Positions 43,488 to 53,204 are shown, numbered from the stretch's first letter. The stretch is 64,000 bases of DNA from Vibrio tetraodonis (GCF_003350295.1 NZ_QLYY01000023.1:477-64476), one strand, 5' to 3'. Notes: generated from the sequence alone by a model not told the origin. Made by a program: numbers and translations.

Positions 43488-44771
43488 ATGGATAGTTCTA
43501 AAACTGCGGCGCGTTCGCTACTTGACCAGTCTAATACACATTTTGATTTGACCAACCCGGAACATCAGGTCAGTTTACTCTCTCTGGCAGATAAGTTGCT
43601 TTGTTTTGAAGATATGCCACTTAGCGATTTATTGCAGATATCAGAAAATTATGATGCCCCTTTGGAGTTCGAATTAGCGGTTAAGTTAGTACAATCTCGA
43701 AGAGAAATACTTTCTATAACTCAGCCAGCTTCAATAGCGGTTGTCTTTGCTATGTGGGGGGAACACAATCGTCTGCTAGCCAAAGACGAAGAGAACCCTA
43801 ATGGCGAAGACTCATTAAGAACTAAGATTGCGCAATTGGAGTGGATAACCAGAGATAGTTTGGTCGATTGGCATTTATACGCGGTAGATGATGGTTGCCC
43901 TCACGAAAGTGCAGACATTGCCCAACGTATAGTTGATGGTCTGGATGAACATTTATCAAAGAGGGTGTCAGTGCTTGAACTTAGTAAGGCTTTACCGACG
44001 ACTCAAGGTCCTCTGAGAAATCTAACTTCTGCTGACGACTCACGCAAAGGCGGAGCTATCATTTATGGATGCATGCAAGCTTTAAATGATGGCGCTGACG
44101 CCGTGGTATATACTGATGCCGACAACTCTGTACATTTGGGGCAACTGGGAACGATAGTCGGTCCTTTTTGCAAACATGCAAAGCAAGTTGTGCTTGGCAA
44201 TCGGAAGCATCCAGACTCTATTTTGGTCAAACAAGAAGAGCGTTGGGGAGTCGGAATTAAAACGTTACGGCATATGCAGCGCATGATTGGGGCACAGATC
44301 TTCGATAACGGCATAAAAGATACTCAGGCAGCCTTCAAACTATATGGACGAGAGGTGCTATCTAAAATTTTGCAAAACCCCACAGTGTTTGATTTCTCTT
44401 TCGATACAGATTGGATTTATGCGGCTATGGAACTCAAGCAATCAATTGCGACAGTGCCTTTTGCGTTTATCGATTCTGCAGCAGAGTCCGCATCAATAGT
44501 ACAAGGTCCTATGACGACTTGGTACGTACTCATTGAAGGGTTAGTGAAGGCAGCAGAGGCTCGAAATGCCGAATATAGTGAGGAAATGGCGAATGTCTTT
44601 AAATCAGAAATAAAATCCTACCATGACTTAGAGCTTATCATTGATGTCCTTCCTCCTGAGCTCGCTGACGCTGAGGATAAAGAGTTGGGCAATCCCACGA
44701 TTATGTCTCCCAATTCAGTTCGTCAGTGGATTAAAGAGGCGAAAGAGTCTAATGAACAAGCTACAGCATAA
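43488..44771 (+). CDS. GT-A fold glycosyltransferase
   Basis: Cytoplasmic glycosyltransferase of the family 2-like GT-A fold, 427 residues. A ~80-residue helical N-terminal part precedes the catalytic domain: SIAVVFAMWGEHNR, AVDDGCP, a KGGAIIYGC motif and VVYTDADNSVH as the metal-binding DxD. There are no membrane helices, so it is not a processive synthase; it may make a small primer, a phosphoglycerol or glyceryl-type glucoside, or decorate the polymer precursor. A good GGAG site precedes ATG 43488, and the 90-base gap after the GH16 gene may hold its own promoter. Substrates unknown. Confidence 0.78.
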   Translation: MDSSKTAARSLLDQSNTHFDLTNPEHQVSLLSLADKLLCFEDMPLSDLLQISENYDAPLEFELAVKLVQSRREILSITQPASIAVVFAMWGEHNRLLAKDEENPNGEDSLRTKIAQLEWITRDSLVDWHLYAVDDGCPHESADIAQRIVDGLDEHLSKRVSVLELSKALPTTQGPLRNLTSADDSRKGGAIIYGCMQALNDGADAVVYTDADNSVHLGQLGTIVGPFCKHAKQVVLGNRKHPDSILVKQEERWGVGIKTLRHMQRMIGAQIFDNGIKDTQAAFKLYGREVLSKILQNPTVFDFSFDTDWIYAAMELKQSIATVPFAFIDSAAESASIVQGPMTTWYVLIEGLVKAAEARNAEYSEEMANVFKSEIKSYHDLELIIDVLPPELADAEDKELGNPTIMSPNSVRQWIKEAKESNEQATA

Positions 44772-44788
44772 GTTTTCCTAAACATACG

Positions 44789-44815
44789 CAAGCCTAGCAA
44801 TCATGCTACGGCTTG
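44789..44815 (+). terminator. Terminator-like hairpin after the polysaccharide locus
   Basis: CAAGCC-TAGC / GCTA-c-GGCTTG stem with one bulge and an AATCAT loop; no T-tract follows, so termination strength is doubtful. Confidence 0.45.
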
Positions 44816-44889
44816 TGTAGAGCCCAAATACTCCCGAGAAACGATGCGGTTACACTGAGTCAAATCGCTATACTCTACACTCGTTTTCT

Positions 44890-46452
44890 CTAAATGCTAA
44901 AAGGCTCGGGAGGAGGTAAATAGACACCTTCAACGCGTGCATATTGCACCCATTGCATCCAGTTTGGTGGAAGGGCTAGGGATGATAAATCACTCAAGTG
45001 ATTTTCTAGTATCAGAGGCCTTTGGCCATTCTGTGAAAGACTGTAGATGTAGTCGAGTTTTGCACCCACAGAATATGGATACTTACCGATATACATTTTT
45101 AGACTGTCTAGAGAGTTTGGCTGCGGAATCACGGTTGTATAACTAAACAACCTTGGCAGATCTTCTAACGAGTTGTGACTACTACTGGTTTTTTTAAGAA
45201 GAATGCTGAAGGTATGTGCAATCTTGGTTTCGCCAAAATAGAGAAGAGCAGGAAGGTAATGCTTTATGATAATGGACGGAAAATTATAGTCGTGTTCATA
45301 AAAAAGAGAGAGGCCAAGCAATAGCTTGTTGTGCGCTTGGGCGTCTTTCCCTTCTTGAATTAATATATGGCATTGAAATAGAGAGAGCATCGCTTTTAAA
45401 TGAAGGACGCGAAGAGGAGTCAAACGGCGCGAGGCTAGACGATAAAAATTATTAAGGTGCTGGAGTATAGTGCTTCTTATTTGTTGTTCAGGGCTCGATT
45501 TATAGCATCCTTCTAGACTGAGGAGATATTGCGATACCGAGTTCATCCAATTTTTGTCTGCCAATGAAATATGACAGGCATATGTGTAGCCTATTTTTAT
45601 TAATGTCTCACGTTGGCCTAAACTTTCAGCCATATTCACTGCGCTTATCGCACGACTACTGATACTGGGTGTTAGCTCGAACGATTTGAGTGCATACTTT
45701 AGAGCTTGTTTGAGTTCACCTTCTTCCCGATATAATTCACTCAAACAGTCGATGACTTTCAAAGATAAAGGGGACTCGATCAAGTAATCATGTAGAAGAT
45801 TGATTGCCGCTTGGTTTTGTCCGGTTTGATACAAACAGTGTGCTTGTGCGACAGCCTTACTTGGATGATTTCTAAGGGTAGATGTGTCAATAAAGTGTTG
45901 CAGTAGATCCCATGACTCACTGCTAATTACAAGATCAATTAGTACCGATTCAATTGTGGCTGATGCGCCTCCTTGCTCTACTACTTCGATAGCACATGAA
46001 ATCTTATCAAAGTTATTTATCGGAGTGAGGTCATACAGTAGTGCTATTTTTTCCGACTCAGTAAGAATCAGCTCTAACTTTTCTCCAAGAGACTTGGTTT
46101 GAATTGGCTTAGATATAAAATGCCGTGCACTACCTGAAAGGGCAGTAAGTACAGTGCCCTGCTTTGTGTCACTCGATATTATCAAGATACCGACTTTGTG
46201 GTTTATGAGCTTATTGTTTATTAAAATAGAGGTGAGTTCAAAGCCAGTGAGAGTCTGTTCTAAGTGGTAGTCCACGATCAATAAATCAAAGAAACTTGAT
46301 TCAATCATGTTTATGGCTTGTTTACAGTCTGTCGACGAAAAGACTTGCTCTCTTTTTGCTCCTAATGCTATTAATTGTTGTTTAATAAGCACTACAGAAG
46401 TACGAGAATCATCAATAATCAATATATTCGATTCTGATAACTTTTTTTTCAT
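44890..46452 (-). CDS. Receiver-TPR response regulator
   Basis: Response regulator without a DNA-binding or enzymatic output, 520 residues. Receiver domain at residues 1-125 with ILIIDDSR, phosphoacceptor in LLIVDYHLE and the FISKPIQ lysine, followed by a long helical part with tetratricopeptide-like repeats (about 170-420). Such REC-TPR proteins in Vibrio and Shewanella probably act by protein-protein contacts. ATG 46452 is preferred over the GTG at 46476, though neither has a strong ribosome site. It converges on the polysaccharide locus; whether it takes part in its control is unknown. Confidence 0.8.
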   Translation of the reverse strand: MKKKLSESNILIIDDSRTSVVLIKQQLIALGAKREQVFSSTDCKQAINMIESSFFDLLIVDYHLEQTLTGFELTSILINNKLINHKVGILIISSDTKQGTVLTALSGSARHFISKPIQTKSLGEKLELILTESEKIALLYDLTPINNFDKISCAIEVVEQGGASATIESVLIDLVISSESWDLLQHFIDTSTLRNHPSKAVAQAHCLYQTGQNQAAINLLHDYLIESPLSLKVIDCLSELYREEGELKQALKYALKSFELTPSISSRAISAVNMAESLGQRETLIKIGYTYACHISLADKNWMNSVSQYLLSLEGCYKSSPEQQIRSTILQHLNNFYRLASRRLTPLRVLHLKAMLSLFQCHILIQEGKDAQAHNKLLLGLSLFYEHDYNFPSIIIKHYLPALLYFGETKIAHTFSILLKKTSSSHNSLEDLPRLFSYTTVIPQPNSLDSLKMYIGKYPYSVGAKLDYIYSLSQNGQRPLILENHLSDLSSLALPPNWMQWVQYARVEGVYLPPPEPFSI

Positions 46453-46555
46453 AATGATGCTTTTCCACCTAGCCACCTAAATAATAGGCACTTGGTTGCT
46501 TATGATCAAGGTGATAAGTCGCTAAAGTGGATAAGTGTTTAGATAGGGGATAAAC

Positions 46556-46915
46556 ATGCTTAGGTATATCCAGCGCCGTAGAATTAAAAAAGTGATTAAG
46601 CTACTCTCGCCTATGTTAGTAAAAGGCTATGGCAGCCGTGATTATTTCAGTCTTGGGCAAGTTAACACAAGTGCTAGGTTGTTATGTAAGCGTCAGCAGC
46701 AGATTGCCTTGGCGTTATTTGCTAATCCTGATGATCTCGACTTAGACAATAGCCCATCGCTTAAGCTGCTTCGCAATGACATAGCGAATGATTTTTTCGA
46801 TTCCAACCACTACAATGCGCAGGACGTGATTAATTTGCTGATTAGTGGTGGCTGGAAAGGTGGTCGAATGAATGATGATATGTCACACCGATTTGGTATG
46901 CACAGCCGCTATTGA
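46556..46915 (+). CDS. Conserved hypothetical protein (DUF6559-like)
   Basis: Small soluble basic protein of 119 residues starting MLRYIQRRRIKKVIKLLSP. The middle is helical (ARLLCKRQQQIALALFA), the end Gly-rich (ISGGWKGGRMNDD). I recall similar short Vibrio proteins filed under DUF6559 but am not certain. No membrane segment, no metal motif. It is divergent from the REC-TPR gene, with 103 bases between start codons. Confidence 0.6.
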   Translation: MLRYIQRRRIKKVIKLLSPMLVKGYGSRDYFSLGQVNTSARLLCKRQQQIALALFANPDDLDLDNSPSLKLLRNDIANDFFDSNHYNAQDVINLLISGGWKGGRMNDDMSHRFGMHSRY

Positions 46916-46977
46916 TTACGAATTAACGAACTATTAAGTTGCGGCCAACTCTGAGGTAGACCGCACCTGTCTTGTTG

Positions 46978-48303
46978 TTAATTAAAATCTTGGGTCCAGT
47001 AGAACATCTTTGATGAGTCTGATCTGTCTTGCCTAAAACCTATTCCCATTTTGGTCCTGTGATGACTCATCACGTTTTGGCAGTGCCCTGGGTGCCCTGC
47101 CCAGCTGTCAGCACCAGCATTGTTAACTTGTCCGTCACTTCTTTTCTTACCATTTCCGAAGATGGGCCTGATAGCTGATGAAGAGGTGATGAGTGCTGAA
47201 TTTTGCGCCATGCTATTAACAACAAAATGACCTATCTCATCTAATTTGTATTGTTCATTTGAGTTTAATTGAGCGTTGTTAGCGGTATCACTGTCCCATG
47301 CAATGGGCGAAACTGGCGGATAAATACCAGCAGCAGATTGCTCAGATTGATCGCAGTATCGCTGTGTCGATCTTGCACAATTAGTCGCAATGACTGACTG
47401 ATACTTTATACTGCTATGACTTAAGTCATCTGGGATGTTGACGATTCGACACCATCTTTTATCCGCAGCACCCTGGCCAGGCATACCCCAAATTGAACCG
47501 CTGAGTATTTGACTTTTATCTAATGACGCGAAGTCTATAACGACGTCGTTATCTAACTGACTTATATCCAAGGTTATCTCTCCAGAAGAATCATTTAGCT
47601 GAAATATTGAAGCACCAGCGTTTTTGGCCGCAGCGGCAATTTGGGGTCTTTGCATTTGCTCCCATGCACTACCAAAATTCGTTTGTAACTGATTGGCATG
47701 AGCCAAAGCGATAAAGTGGTAGGTAGGGAGTGTTTGCTCAGAGCCCTGCTGAGTTTTAGATGTAACGCTTCCAAAGCTTTCAAATACCAAAGATGAAGTA
47801 AACACAGCATTGTTAAACACATAAGTTGCTAAATGTTCACTCGTACAGGTATTCGCATCCATGTCATAGCGATATTCAGAAAAGGTGCCGTCTACCAATA
47901 ACTGATTATTTACCCTCTGCGCACTTAGCCCGACCGCTTGATAACAGTGCCAGTCATGAACCCAGCGGCTATCATTATCAATAATAATGGTTGGAGTAGG
48001 AATGTTTATATTGACCTTTCGAGTGTTAGCACCTTTGAAAGCAGGTAATCTTGGCTTAACAGGAATCGAAGAATAGTTGGACACACTCCCACCTTTATCA
48101 ACTAATCCTTCGATAGCAAAAATCATATTTCCTTTTAGTATTTGTTCCTTTGGGGTTGAAAACGTTTGATTAGATGATGGATTTACATTAGTCGAAGCCG
48201 AGGGACTACTACTTGAATTATTGTCTCCTGATGAACTCCCTCCGCCACATCCTGAAATGGAAAGTGTAGTCAGAATTACTGCTAATACATTATCTTGCCT
48301 CAT
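46978..48303 (-). CDS. Large lipoprotein of unknown function
   Basis: Lipoprotein of 441 residues. Signal peptide with lipobox LSISGC, then a Gly/Ser/Asn-rich linker (about residues 18-50) and a ~390-residue domain rich in Asn, Ser and Trp with several cysteines. Start at 48303 is set by GGAG six bases upstream. No recognised domain. The Cys and Trp content and linker are typical of surface-exposed lipoproteins in marine bacteria. It stands alone. Confidence 0.7.
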   Translation of the reverse strand: MRQDNVLAVILTTLSISGCGGGSSSGDNNSSSSPSASTNVNPSSNQTFSTPKEQILKGNMIFAIEGLVDKGGSVSNYSSIPVKPRLPAFKGANTRKVNINIPTPTIIIDNDSRWVHDWHCYQAVGLSAQRVNNQLLVDGTFSEYRYDMDANTCTSEHLATYVFNNAVFTSSLVFESFGSVTSKTQQGSEQTLPTYHFIALAHANQLQTNFGSAWEQMQRPQIAAAAKNAGASIFQLNDSSGEITLDISQLDNDVVIDFASLDKSQILSGSIWGMPGQGAADKRWCRIVNIPDDLSHSSIKYQSVIATNCARSTQRYCDQSEQSAAGIYPPVSPIAWDSDTANNAQLNSNEQYKLDEIGHFVVNSMAQNSALITSSSAIRPIFGNGKKRSDGQVNNAGADSWAGHPGHCQNVMSHHRTKMGIGFRQDRSDSSKMFYWTQDFN

Positions 48304-48498
48304 AATTTCTCCTTTAGTCATACATTATGTTGGGGCTAAGGGATGCTGCCAGATAGCGAAGAGTTAAATTTCAGGTGAATGTAATCAAGGCAAAACATTG
48401 ACTGTAATTTTGCATTGATGATAGGTTTCTAACGTTGTGAATACATTAATGATTTTTAATTGACAGAGCGGTTATAGTTAAACTTGGTAGGGGAAAAT

Positions 48499-48972
48499 AT
48501 GAAGTTTTACAAAGCCGATGAATATCAGATCTCTTGCGAAGTTCTGTATCGTGAGTATGAGCTTAAGATAGCGGCTTTGCTTCCAGATGCGGCCATTGAA
48601 CATATTGGTTCTTCTTCTATTCCCAATGCAATATCTAAGGGTGATTTAGATATACTTGTCGGTGTCAATGCTAGTGAACTAGAGAAAGCAGTGAAACGAC
48701 TTACTACGCTTGGCTTTAAAGAGAAACTCGATACATTAAGAACGCCGCAGTTATGTATGATGGAGTCTAGATCTGGTGAAGATGTAGCCTTCCAAGTTGT
48801 AGCGAATGGTCCAGAATTTAATTTCTTTGTAAAGTTTAGAGATAAGCTTCTTGAAGACCCTAACTTAGTTCAAGAGTACAATGAGCTAAAACTGTCGTGC
48901 AAGGGTTGGCCTGCAGATGACTATCGTAGAAAAAAATCAGTTTTTATAGAGCGAGTGTTAGGGCATACATAA
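48499..48972 (+). CDS. GrpB family (UPF0157) protein
   Basis: GrpB/UPF0157 family protein, 157 residues, with a nucleotidyltransferase-like fold. The signature EHIGSSSIPNAISKGDLDILV includes the GSS and DxD positions of that fold, and the C-terminal part ends ...RRKKSVFIERVL as usual. Substrate unknown for most members. ATG 48499 follows GGGG by six bases; an upstream in-frame TTG is unlikely. Monocistronic. Confidence 0.88.
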   Translation: MKFYKADEYQISCEVLYREYELKIAALLPDAAIEHIGSSSIPNAISKGDLDILVGVNASELEKAVKRLTTLGFKEKLDTLRTPQLCMMESRSGEDVAFQVVANGPEFNFFVKFRDKLLEDPNLVQEYNELKLSCKGWPADDYRRKKSVFIERVLGHT

Positions 48973-49078
48973 CCCATTTCCCGAAAGAGTTCATTTTTAA
49001 GTTGTAATAATAATTCAAATTGAAATACCATGCATTTTTATTTTAAGTATCTGATTAATAATGATAAAAAGGTGTTTT

Positions 49079-50281
49079 ATGCAAAATGAGTTATCCCATA
49101 TTTCAAGCTTGGTTGGATCTGATGCGGGAGTGAAGTATAGCAAAAGTGAACAGCGGCCCGAATGTGGTGAGTATTTTGATTTCCATCATATTGAATTTTG
49201 GGTCAGTAATGCTTTTCAGGCCAAGATGTTTTATGAAACGCATTTAGGATTTAAAACGATTGCCTATGCCGGATTAGAAACGGGTGAGAAAAACTTTACT
49301 GCTTACGTTTTGAGAGGGGATCAAGCCTGTATTGTGGTTAAGTCACCACTGCACCCAAATGATGAAATTATAGCGCCTTTTGTTAAAGAGCATGGTGATG
49401 CGGTTCGTGATGTTGCTTTTTGTGTAGAAGACGTACAAAAAACGTTTGAGCATGCTAAAGCGAATGGCGCTCAAGTTATCTTGTCGCCTACATACAGTGA
49501 AGATGAGCATGGTCAGGTACTCATCGCTAGTGTGCTCGCCTATGGAAACACAGTGCATTCCTTTATACAGAGTGAACAATATCGCGGCTTGTTTCTTCCT
49601 GGCTTTCATCCAATAGAGCCAAATTTAGTCAATACTTTTGCTGAAAGCTTGCCTCCGGTACCTATGGGCCGAATCGATCACGTAGTAGCGAATCAACCTC
49701 AGGGAAAAATGAATGAGGTGGTTGATTTTTATATAAACTCGTTATGCTTTAGACGCTTTTGGTCGGTTGATGACAAGTTATTGCAAACAGGCACATCTGG
49801 GCTCAATTCAATTGTTGTCAGTGACTTTGATGAGCGAATCAAAATACCAGTCAATCAGCCGTCGACGCGCTTTGATGGGCGATCACAAACACAAGAGTTT
49901 GTTGACTTTCATGGTTGTGGTGGTATTCAGCATATCGCGATTTGTGTGGAGAACTTAGAGCAAACTGTTCATTCTCTAAAAGCGCGAGGGTGTTACGTCT
50001 TACCTGTTCCTAGTGCTTATTATGATGAACTCCAATCCGCTATTTGTGAGAACGATTTAGATTTGGGTATCAGTATTGAAACCATGAGAGCATTAGACAT
50101 TGTCGTAGACTATGACGACAGAGGCTTTATCTTGCAGATATTTACTCGGCCAGTAGAAAGTAGACCAACCCTTTTTTTTGAGTTTATGCAACGCAATAAT
50201 CACGATGGCTTTGGCGCTGGTAACTTTAAATCCTTATTTAGCGCAATTGAAGCGCAGCAGAAACTAAGAGGGACTTTGTGA
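49079..50281 (+). CDS. hppD: 4-hydroxyphenylpyruvate dioxygenase
   Basis: Iron(II) dioxygenase turning 4-hydroxyphenylpyruvate into homogentisate in tyrosine breakdown; 400 residues, the usual length. Two vicinal-oxygen-chelate halves: FDFHHIEFWV near the start, and the C-terminal half with the iron ligands H201 (RIDHVVAN), H285 (IQHIAIC) and E368 (FFEFMQR). Start ATG 49079 has AAGG seven bases upstream; ATG 49061 does not. In many vibrios this gene is followed by hmgA; here a terminator follows, so homogentisate could accumulate and polymerise to pyomelanin unless hmgA lies elsewhere. Confidence 0.95.
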   Translation: MQNELSHISSLVGSDAGVKYSKSEQRPECGEYFDFHHIEFWVSNAFQAKMFYETHLGFKTIAYAGLETGEKNFTAYVLRGDQACIVVKSPLHPNDEIIAPFVKEHGDAVRDVAFCVEDVQKTFEHAKANGAQVILSPTYSEDEHGQVLIASVLAYGNTVHSFIQSEQYRGLFLPGFHPIEPNLVNTFAESLPPVPMGRIDHVVANQPQGKMNEVVDFYINSLCFRRFWSVDDKLLQTGTSGLNSIVVSDFDERIKIPVNQPSTRFDGRSQTQEFVDFHGCGGIQHIAICVENLEQTVHSLKARGCYVLPVPSAYYDELQSAICENDLDLGISIETMRALDIVVDYDDRGFILQIFTRPVESRPTLFFEFMQRNNHDGFGAGNFKSLFSAIEAQQKLRGTL

Positions 50282-50324
50282 GTTAAATTTAGAAAATCAC
50301 AATCCATAATATCCAGAGATAATT

Positions 50325-50360
50325 AAGGCTGCCTATTTGCTTAAAAGCAGCCTTTTGTTC
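50325..50360 (+). terminator. Terminator after hppD
   Basis: AAGGCTGC / GCAGCCTT stem, 14-base loop, then TTTTGTT. Lies between converging hppD and the Hsp70 operon; the T-run is better on the plus strand. Confidence 0.8.
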
Positions 50361-50371
50361 ACCCAAAAAAC

Positions 50372-53179
50372 TTAGCGAGAGATTAGTGATAGGCCCGCGG
50401 GGAGTGCATCACCAAAGGCTCGTTTCGATTCGGTGTGCGAAAGCGTTTTAACTTCAGCGACTAACTCAACCCAAGCCTTGGGTACTTTACTTTGTTTAAG
50501 TTTGGTAAGAACTTGCTGGCGAAAATCATCAGAGATATCAAATAATCGATCGCCTGTTTTACGGCATATCATCACGGCAGCAAAGCCGATCATGGACTCT
50601 TTTTGCCAGTTTTGTTCCAGTAACTTGGGCAGCCATTGTTCTGCTTGTTCTCGGGGGATGACGCTATGTTGGCTTCCATACAGAGGGGTGCGAGCGGCTA
50701 AACGACCCAATGCCCACCAATGAGGCTGTTCAAACTGATTATGGTTAATAGCTTTAGTTAAAAACCAGCTGGATAACAGCACTTTATCTTCTACATCCAA
50801 ATGCTCTAGGGAAGCAGCGAGTCGAACCATAGATTCATACCCCATATCATGGGCTGCTTTCGCGGACTGTGGGTTTTTCATGGCTCCCGGGTGTAGATAT
50901 TTGGCGATATCGGCAAGTAAAGTTTCTTGCTGTTCTTGATTAAGGCCGCCAGCTATTCGGCGCCAAAACACCCACCAATCTGTCCAGCCCTGATGGTTTT
51001 TAAATTGGATACTTTGTTGATATAAGCCCCAGACCTGCTCTAATCGCCAAGCGTCTATCGCGTCACCAAATCCTGGTCGCAGGGAAAAACCAGCTAAGCG
51101 CAGCCAGTTCTTTTCGTGGGCTTCAGAGCGGCGGCGACGTTTTCGTCCTTGGGCAAAAGCATCAAACAGTTGACGCAACGTAGCAAAGTCCCAATCGTCA
51201 CGTTTACCTAGTTTTTTCTCAAGATCTTTTGCTAGTGTTTTGATTTCTTTTGAATCAGCGCTTTTTTTGTTGCCGCTGTATAGACGAGTGATGAGCTCTT
51301 TAGACTTAACAAGGCGTGGTGGAAGTGTTACTTGTTCTGACTCGTCAGATTGTTGATTGCGGACTTCAAATTCCAATTCCCACCGCTTGTTGTCATCATC
51401 GATGTTCACACACTCTATTTTTAACGTGCCAACTTCGGTCAATTGGCAGGCTAATTGCACTTCAACTCGCTCCTTTTGATTGGCTTGAAGCTCTGCGCCT
51501 TCACCTTCTAACGTCAAGATGTAAGGGGGAAGGGGAGCGAAGATATCAGGATCCACATCCACCATTATGCCATTCTGGATAGCAACGTTTTGAGTCAGGG
51601 TGTCATGGGTTGAAGTAAGCAGATTAAACCGCACTGGCTCTCCTAATGTGAGAGCAAAACGCCGGCCAGTTAAGCGTATCTCATGGCCTTCTTCCGTTCC
51701 TTTAGCGAGCAGACACAGTGCTTTACCCATGTTGTTCTTTTCTTGCATATGCAGAAAATAAGAGCGCGCCGAACCACCACCAATTTTGAGCTGAGCGCCC
51801 CGCCTAGCTTTGCCATAGGCCACGGCTCCGAGCGCGACAGACCAGTCAGGGTGAGGATTATCAAGCAGTGTTATAGGAGAGCCGCGCCAATGCTCAAGTA
51901 AATTTGTAATGCGTTTTGTGACGAGCTCGCTGTTAAAAACACCGCCGTTAAGGAGCAGGCCTACGGGGATGGCGGGTTCAGGATTTTCTGGTTTGCCAAG
52001 AGCGGTGGATGATACTTGCTGGTGTTGGTGGAGAAATTCAGCTAAATGTTTACTGACCGCTGGATCGGCTACATAAGGTAAACCAAATTCGACCATAGCG
52101 CTGCGACGCTTACTTGGCATTTCTGAAAAATCAGATAAAGGGAAAAATCCGTCTAGTGCAATCTGGTGTACTTCTCGTCTACTAAGGCTAATACTTTTCG
52201 TGCCACCAAGTAGCTTTGAGCCACTACCAAGCATGGTGATTTTTACTTCTTCAGGCGCTTCAAGGGACAATAATGCTTCTTTAGCTTGTCGAGTTTGTTG
52301 AATCAGTTTAGTGAGGCTCGCAGCATTGAGTTTTTTGCTTTGATTAAAACGGCCTTCCGCAAGATGAGCTAAGGCTAAATCGAGATTGTCACCGCCAAGC
52401 ATTAAGTGTTCACCCACACCGATTCTATCCAGAGAGAGTTTGTCTTGCTCATGCTTTGCTGCGATTAAGCTCAAGTCTGTGGTGCCTCCTCCGACATCGC
52501 AGACCAAAATGAGCGGCAACTGCTTGAGTTCATCTGCGGCAGTTTGTTGGTGACGAGCATACCAGTCATAGCATACCGCTTGTGGCTCCTCGAGCAGTAC
52601 AATCTTGTTTAAGCCAGCTAGAGATGCCGCTTCTAGGGTAAGTTTACGCGCTGTTTCATCAAATGATGCAGGCACAGTCACCACAACGTCTTGATCTTCG
52701 AGCTTGTTGCTTGGATGACGATAGTTCCATGCTTGTCTGATGTGATTGAGGTAACTGGCGCTAGCAATAACAGGTGAGACTTTAGTGACATCATTGGCAC
52801 TAGCCCAGGGAAGAATGTCTGAGTTACGGTCAACACTTTGGTGAGATAGCCAGCTTTTGGCACTCGATACTTGACGCCCCTCAACTTTGGCGCCTAGCTC
52901 TCTTGCCCACTCTCCAATGATGACATTATCTGTATCACCAGAAATTGGTTCTGAGTCCCATGGCAGGGTAAGATCTAGGGGCGACATTTGCTCTTTGGCT
53001 GCATGATAGCGAAAAGAGGGCAATAAAGGTCTGCGAACTACTTCGCCTGGACCTATGAGTTGGTCAATCTCAAAAAGAGAGATGCTTGATTGCTCTAGAT
53101 TGTCTGTGATTTCACAAAAAGCGACAACTGTATTTGTGGTGCCTAAATCTATACCGACGAGAAAGCGAGGAGATGCCAT
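50372..53179 (-). CDS. Large Hsp70-family protein with C-terminal extension
   Basis: Hsp70-like ATPase, 935 residues. The actin-like nucleotide-binding part has VGIDLGTTNTVVAF, VCDVGGGTTDLSLI and LLLNGGVFNS; after about residue 590 comes a long helical and Trp-rich extension (to 935) in place of the usual short substrate-binding lid. Not DnaK itself: its substrate domain and C-terminal motif differ. Last gene of the DUF2760-Hsp70-Hsp70 operon, 55 bases after the first Hsp70 gene with a perfect hairpin between them. Start 53179 has AGG six bases upstream. Probably chaperones a specific client; none is known. Confidence 0.9.
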   Translation of the reverse strand: MASPRFLVGIDLGTTNTVVAFCEITDNLEQSSISLFEIDQLIGPGEVVRRPLLPSFRYHAAKEQMSPLDLTLPWDSEPISGDTDNVIIGEWARELGAKVEGRQVSSAKSWLSHQSVDRNSDILPWASANDVTKVSPVIASASYLNHIRQAWNYRHPSNKLEDQDVVVTVPASFDETARKLTLEAASLAGLNKIVLLEEPQAVCYDWYARHQQTAADELKQLPLILVCDVGGGTTDLSLIAAKHEQDKLSLDRIGVGEHLMLGGDNLDLALAHLAEGRFNQSKKLNAASLTKLIQQTRQAKEALLSLEAPEEVKITMLGSGSKLLGGTKSISLSRREVHQIALDGFFPLSDFSEMPSKRRSAMVEFGLPYVADPAVSKHLAEFLHQHQQVSSTALGKPENPEPAIPVGLLLNGGVFNSELVTKRITNLLEHWRGSPITLLDNPHPDWSVALGAVAYGKARRGAQLKIGGGSARSYFLHMQEKNNMGKALCLLAKGTEEGHEIRLTGRRFALTLGEPVRFNLLTSTHDTLTQNVAIQNGIMVDVDPDIFAPLPPYILTLEGEGAELQANQKERVEVQLACQLTEVGTLKIECVNIDDDNKRWELEFEVRNQQSDESEQVTLPPRLVKSKELITRLYSGNKKSADSKEIKTLAKDLEKKLGKRDDWDFATLRQLFDAFAQGRKRRRRSEAHEKNWLRLAGFSLRPGFGDAIDAWRLEQVWGLYQQSIQFKNHQGWTDWWVFWRRIAGGLNQEQQETLLADIAKYLHPGAMKNPQSAKAAHDMGYESMVRLAASLEHLDVEDKVLLSSWFLTKAINHNQFEQPHWWALGRLAARTPLYGSQHSVIPREQAEQWLPKLLEQNWQKESMIGFAAVMICRKTGDRLFDISDDFRQQVLTKLKQSKVPKAWVELVAEVKTLSHTESKRAFGDALPAGLSLISR

Positions 53180-53204
53180 AAAAAACCTTGAAGATGAGAG
53201 AAGC

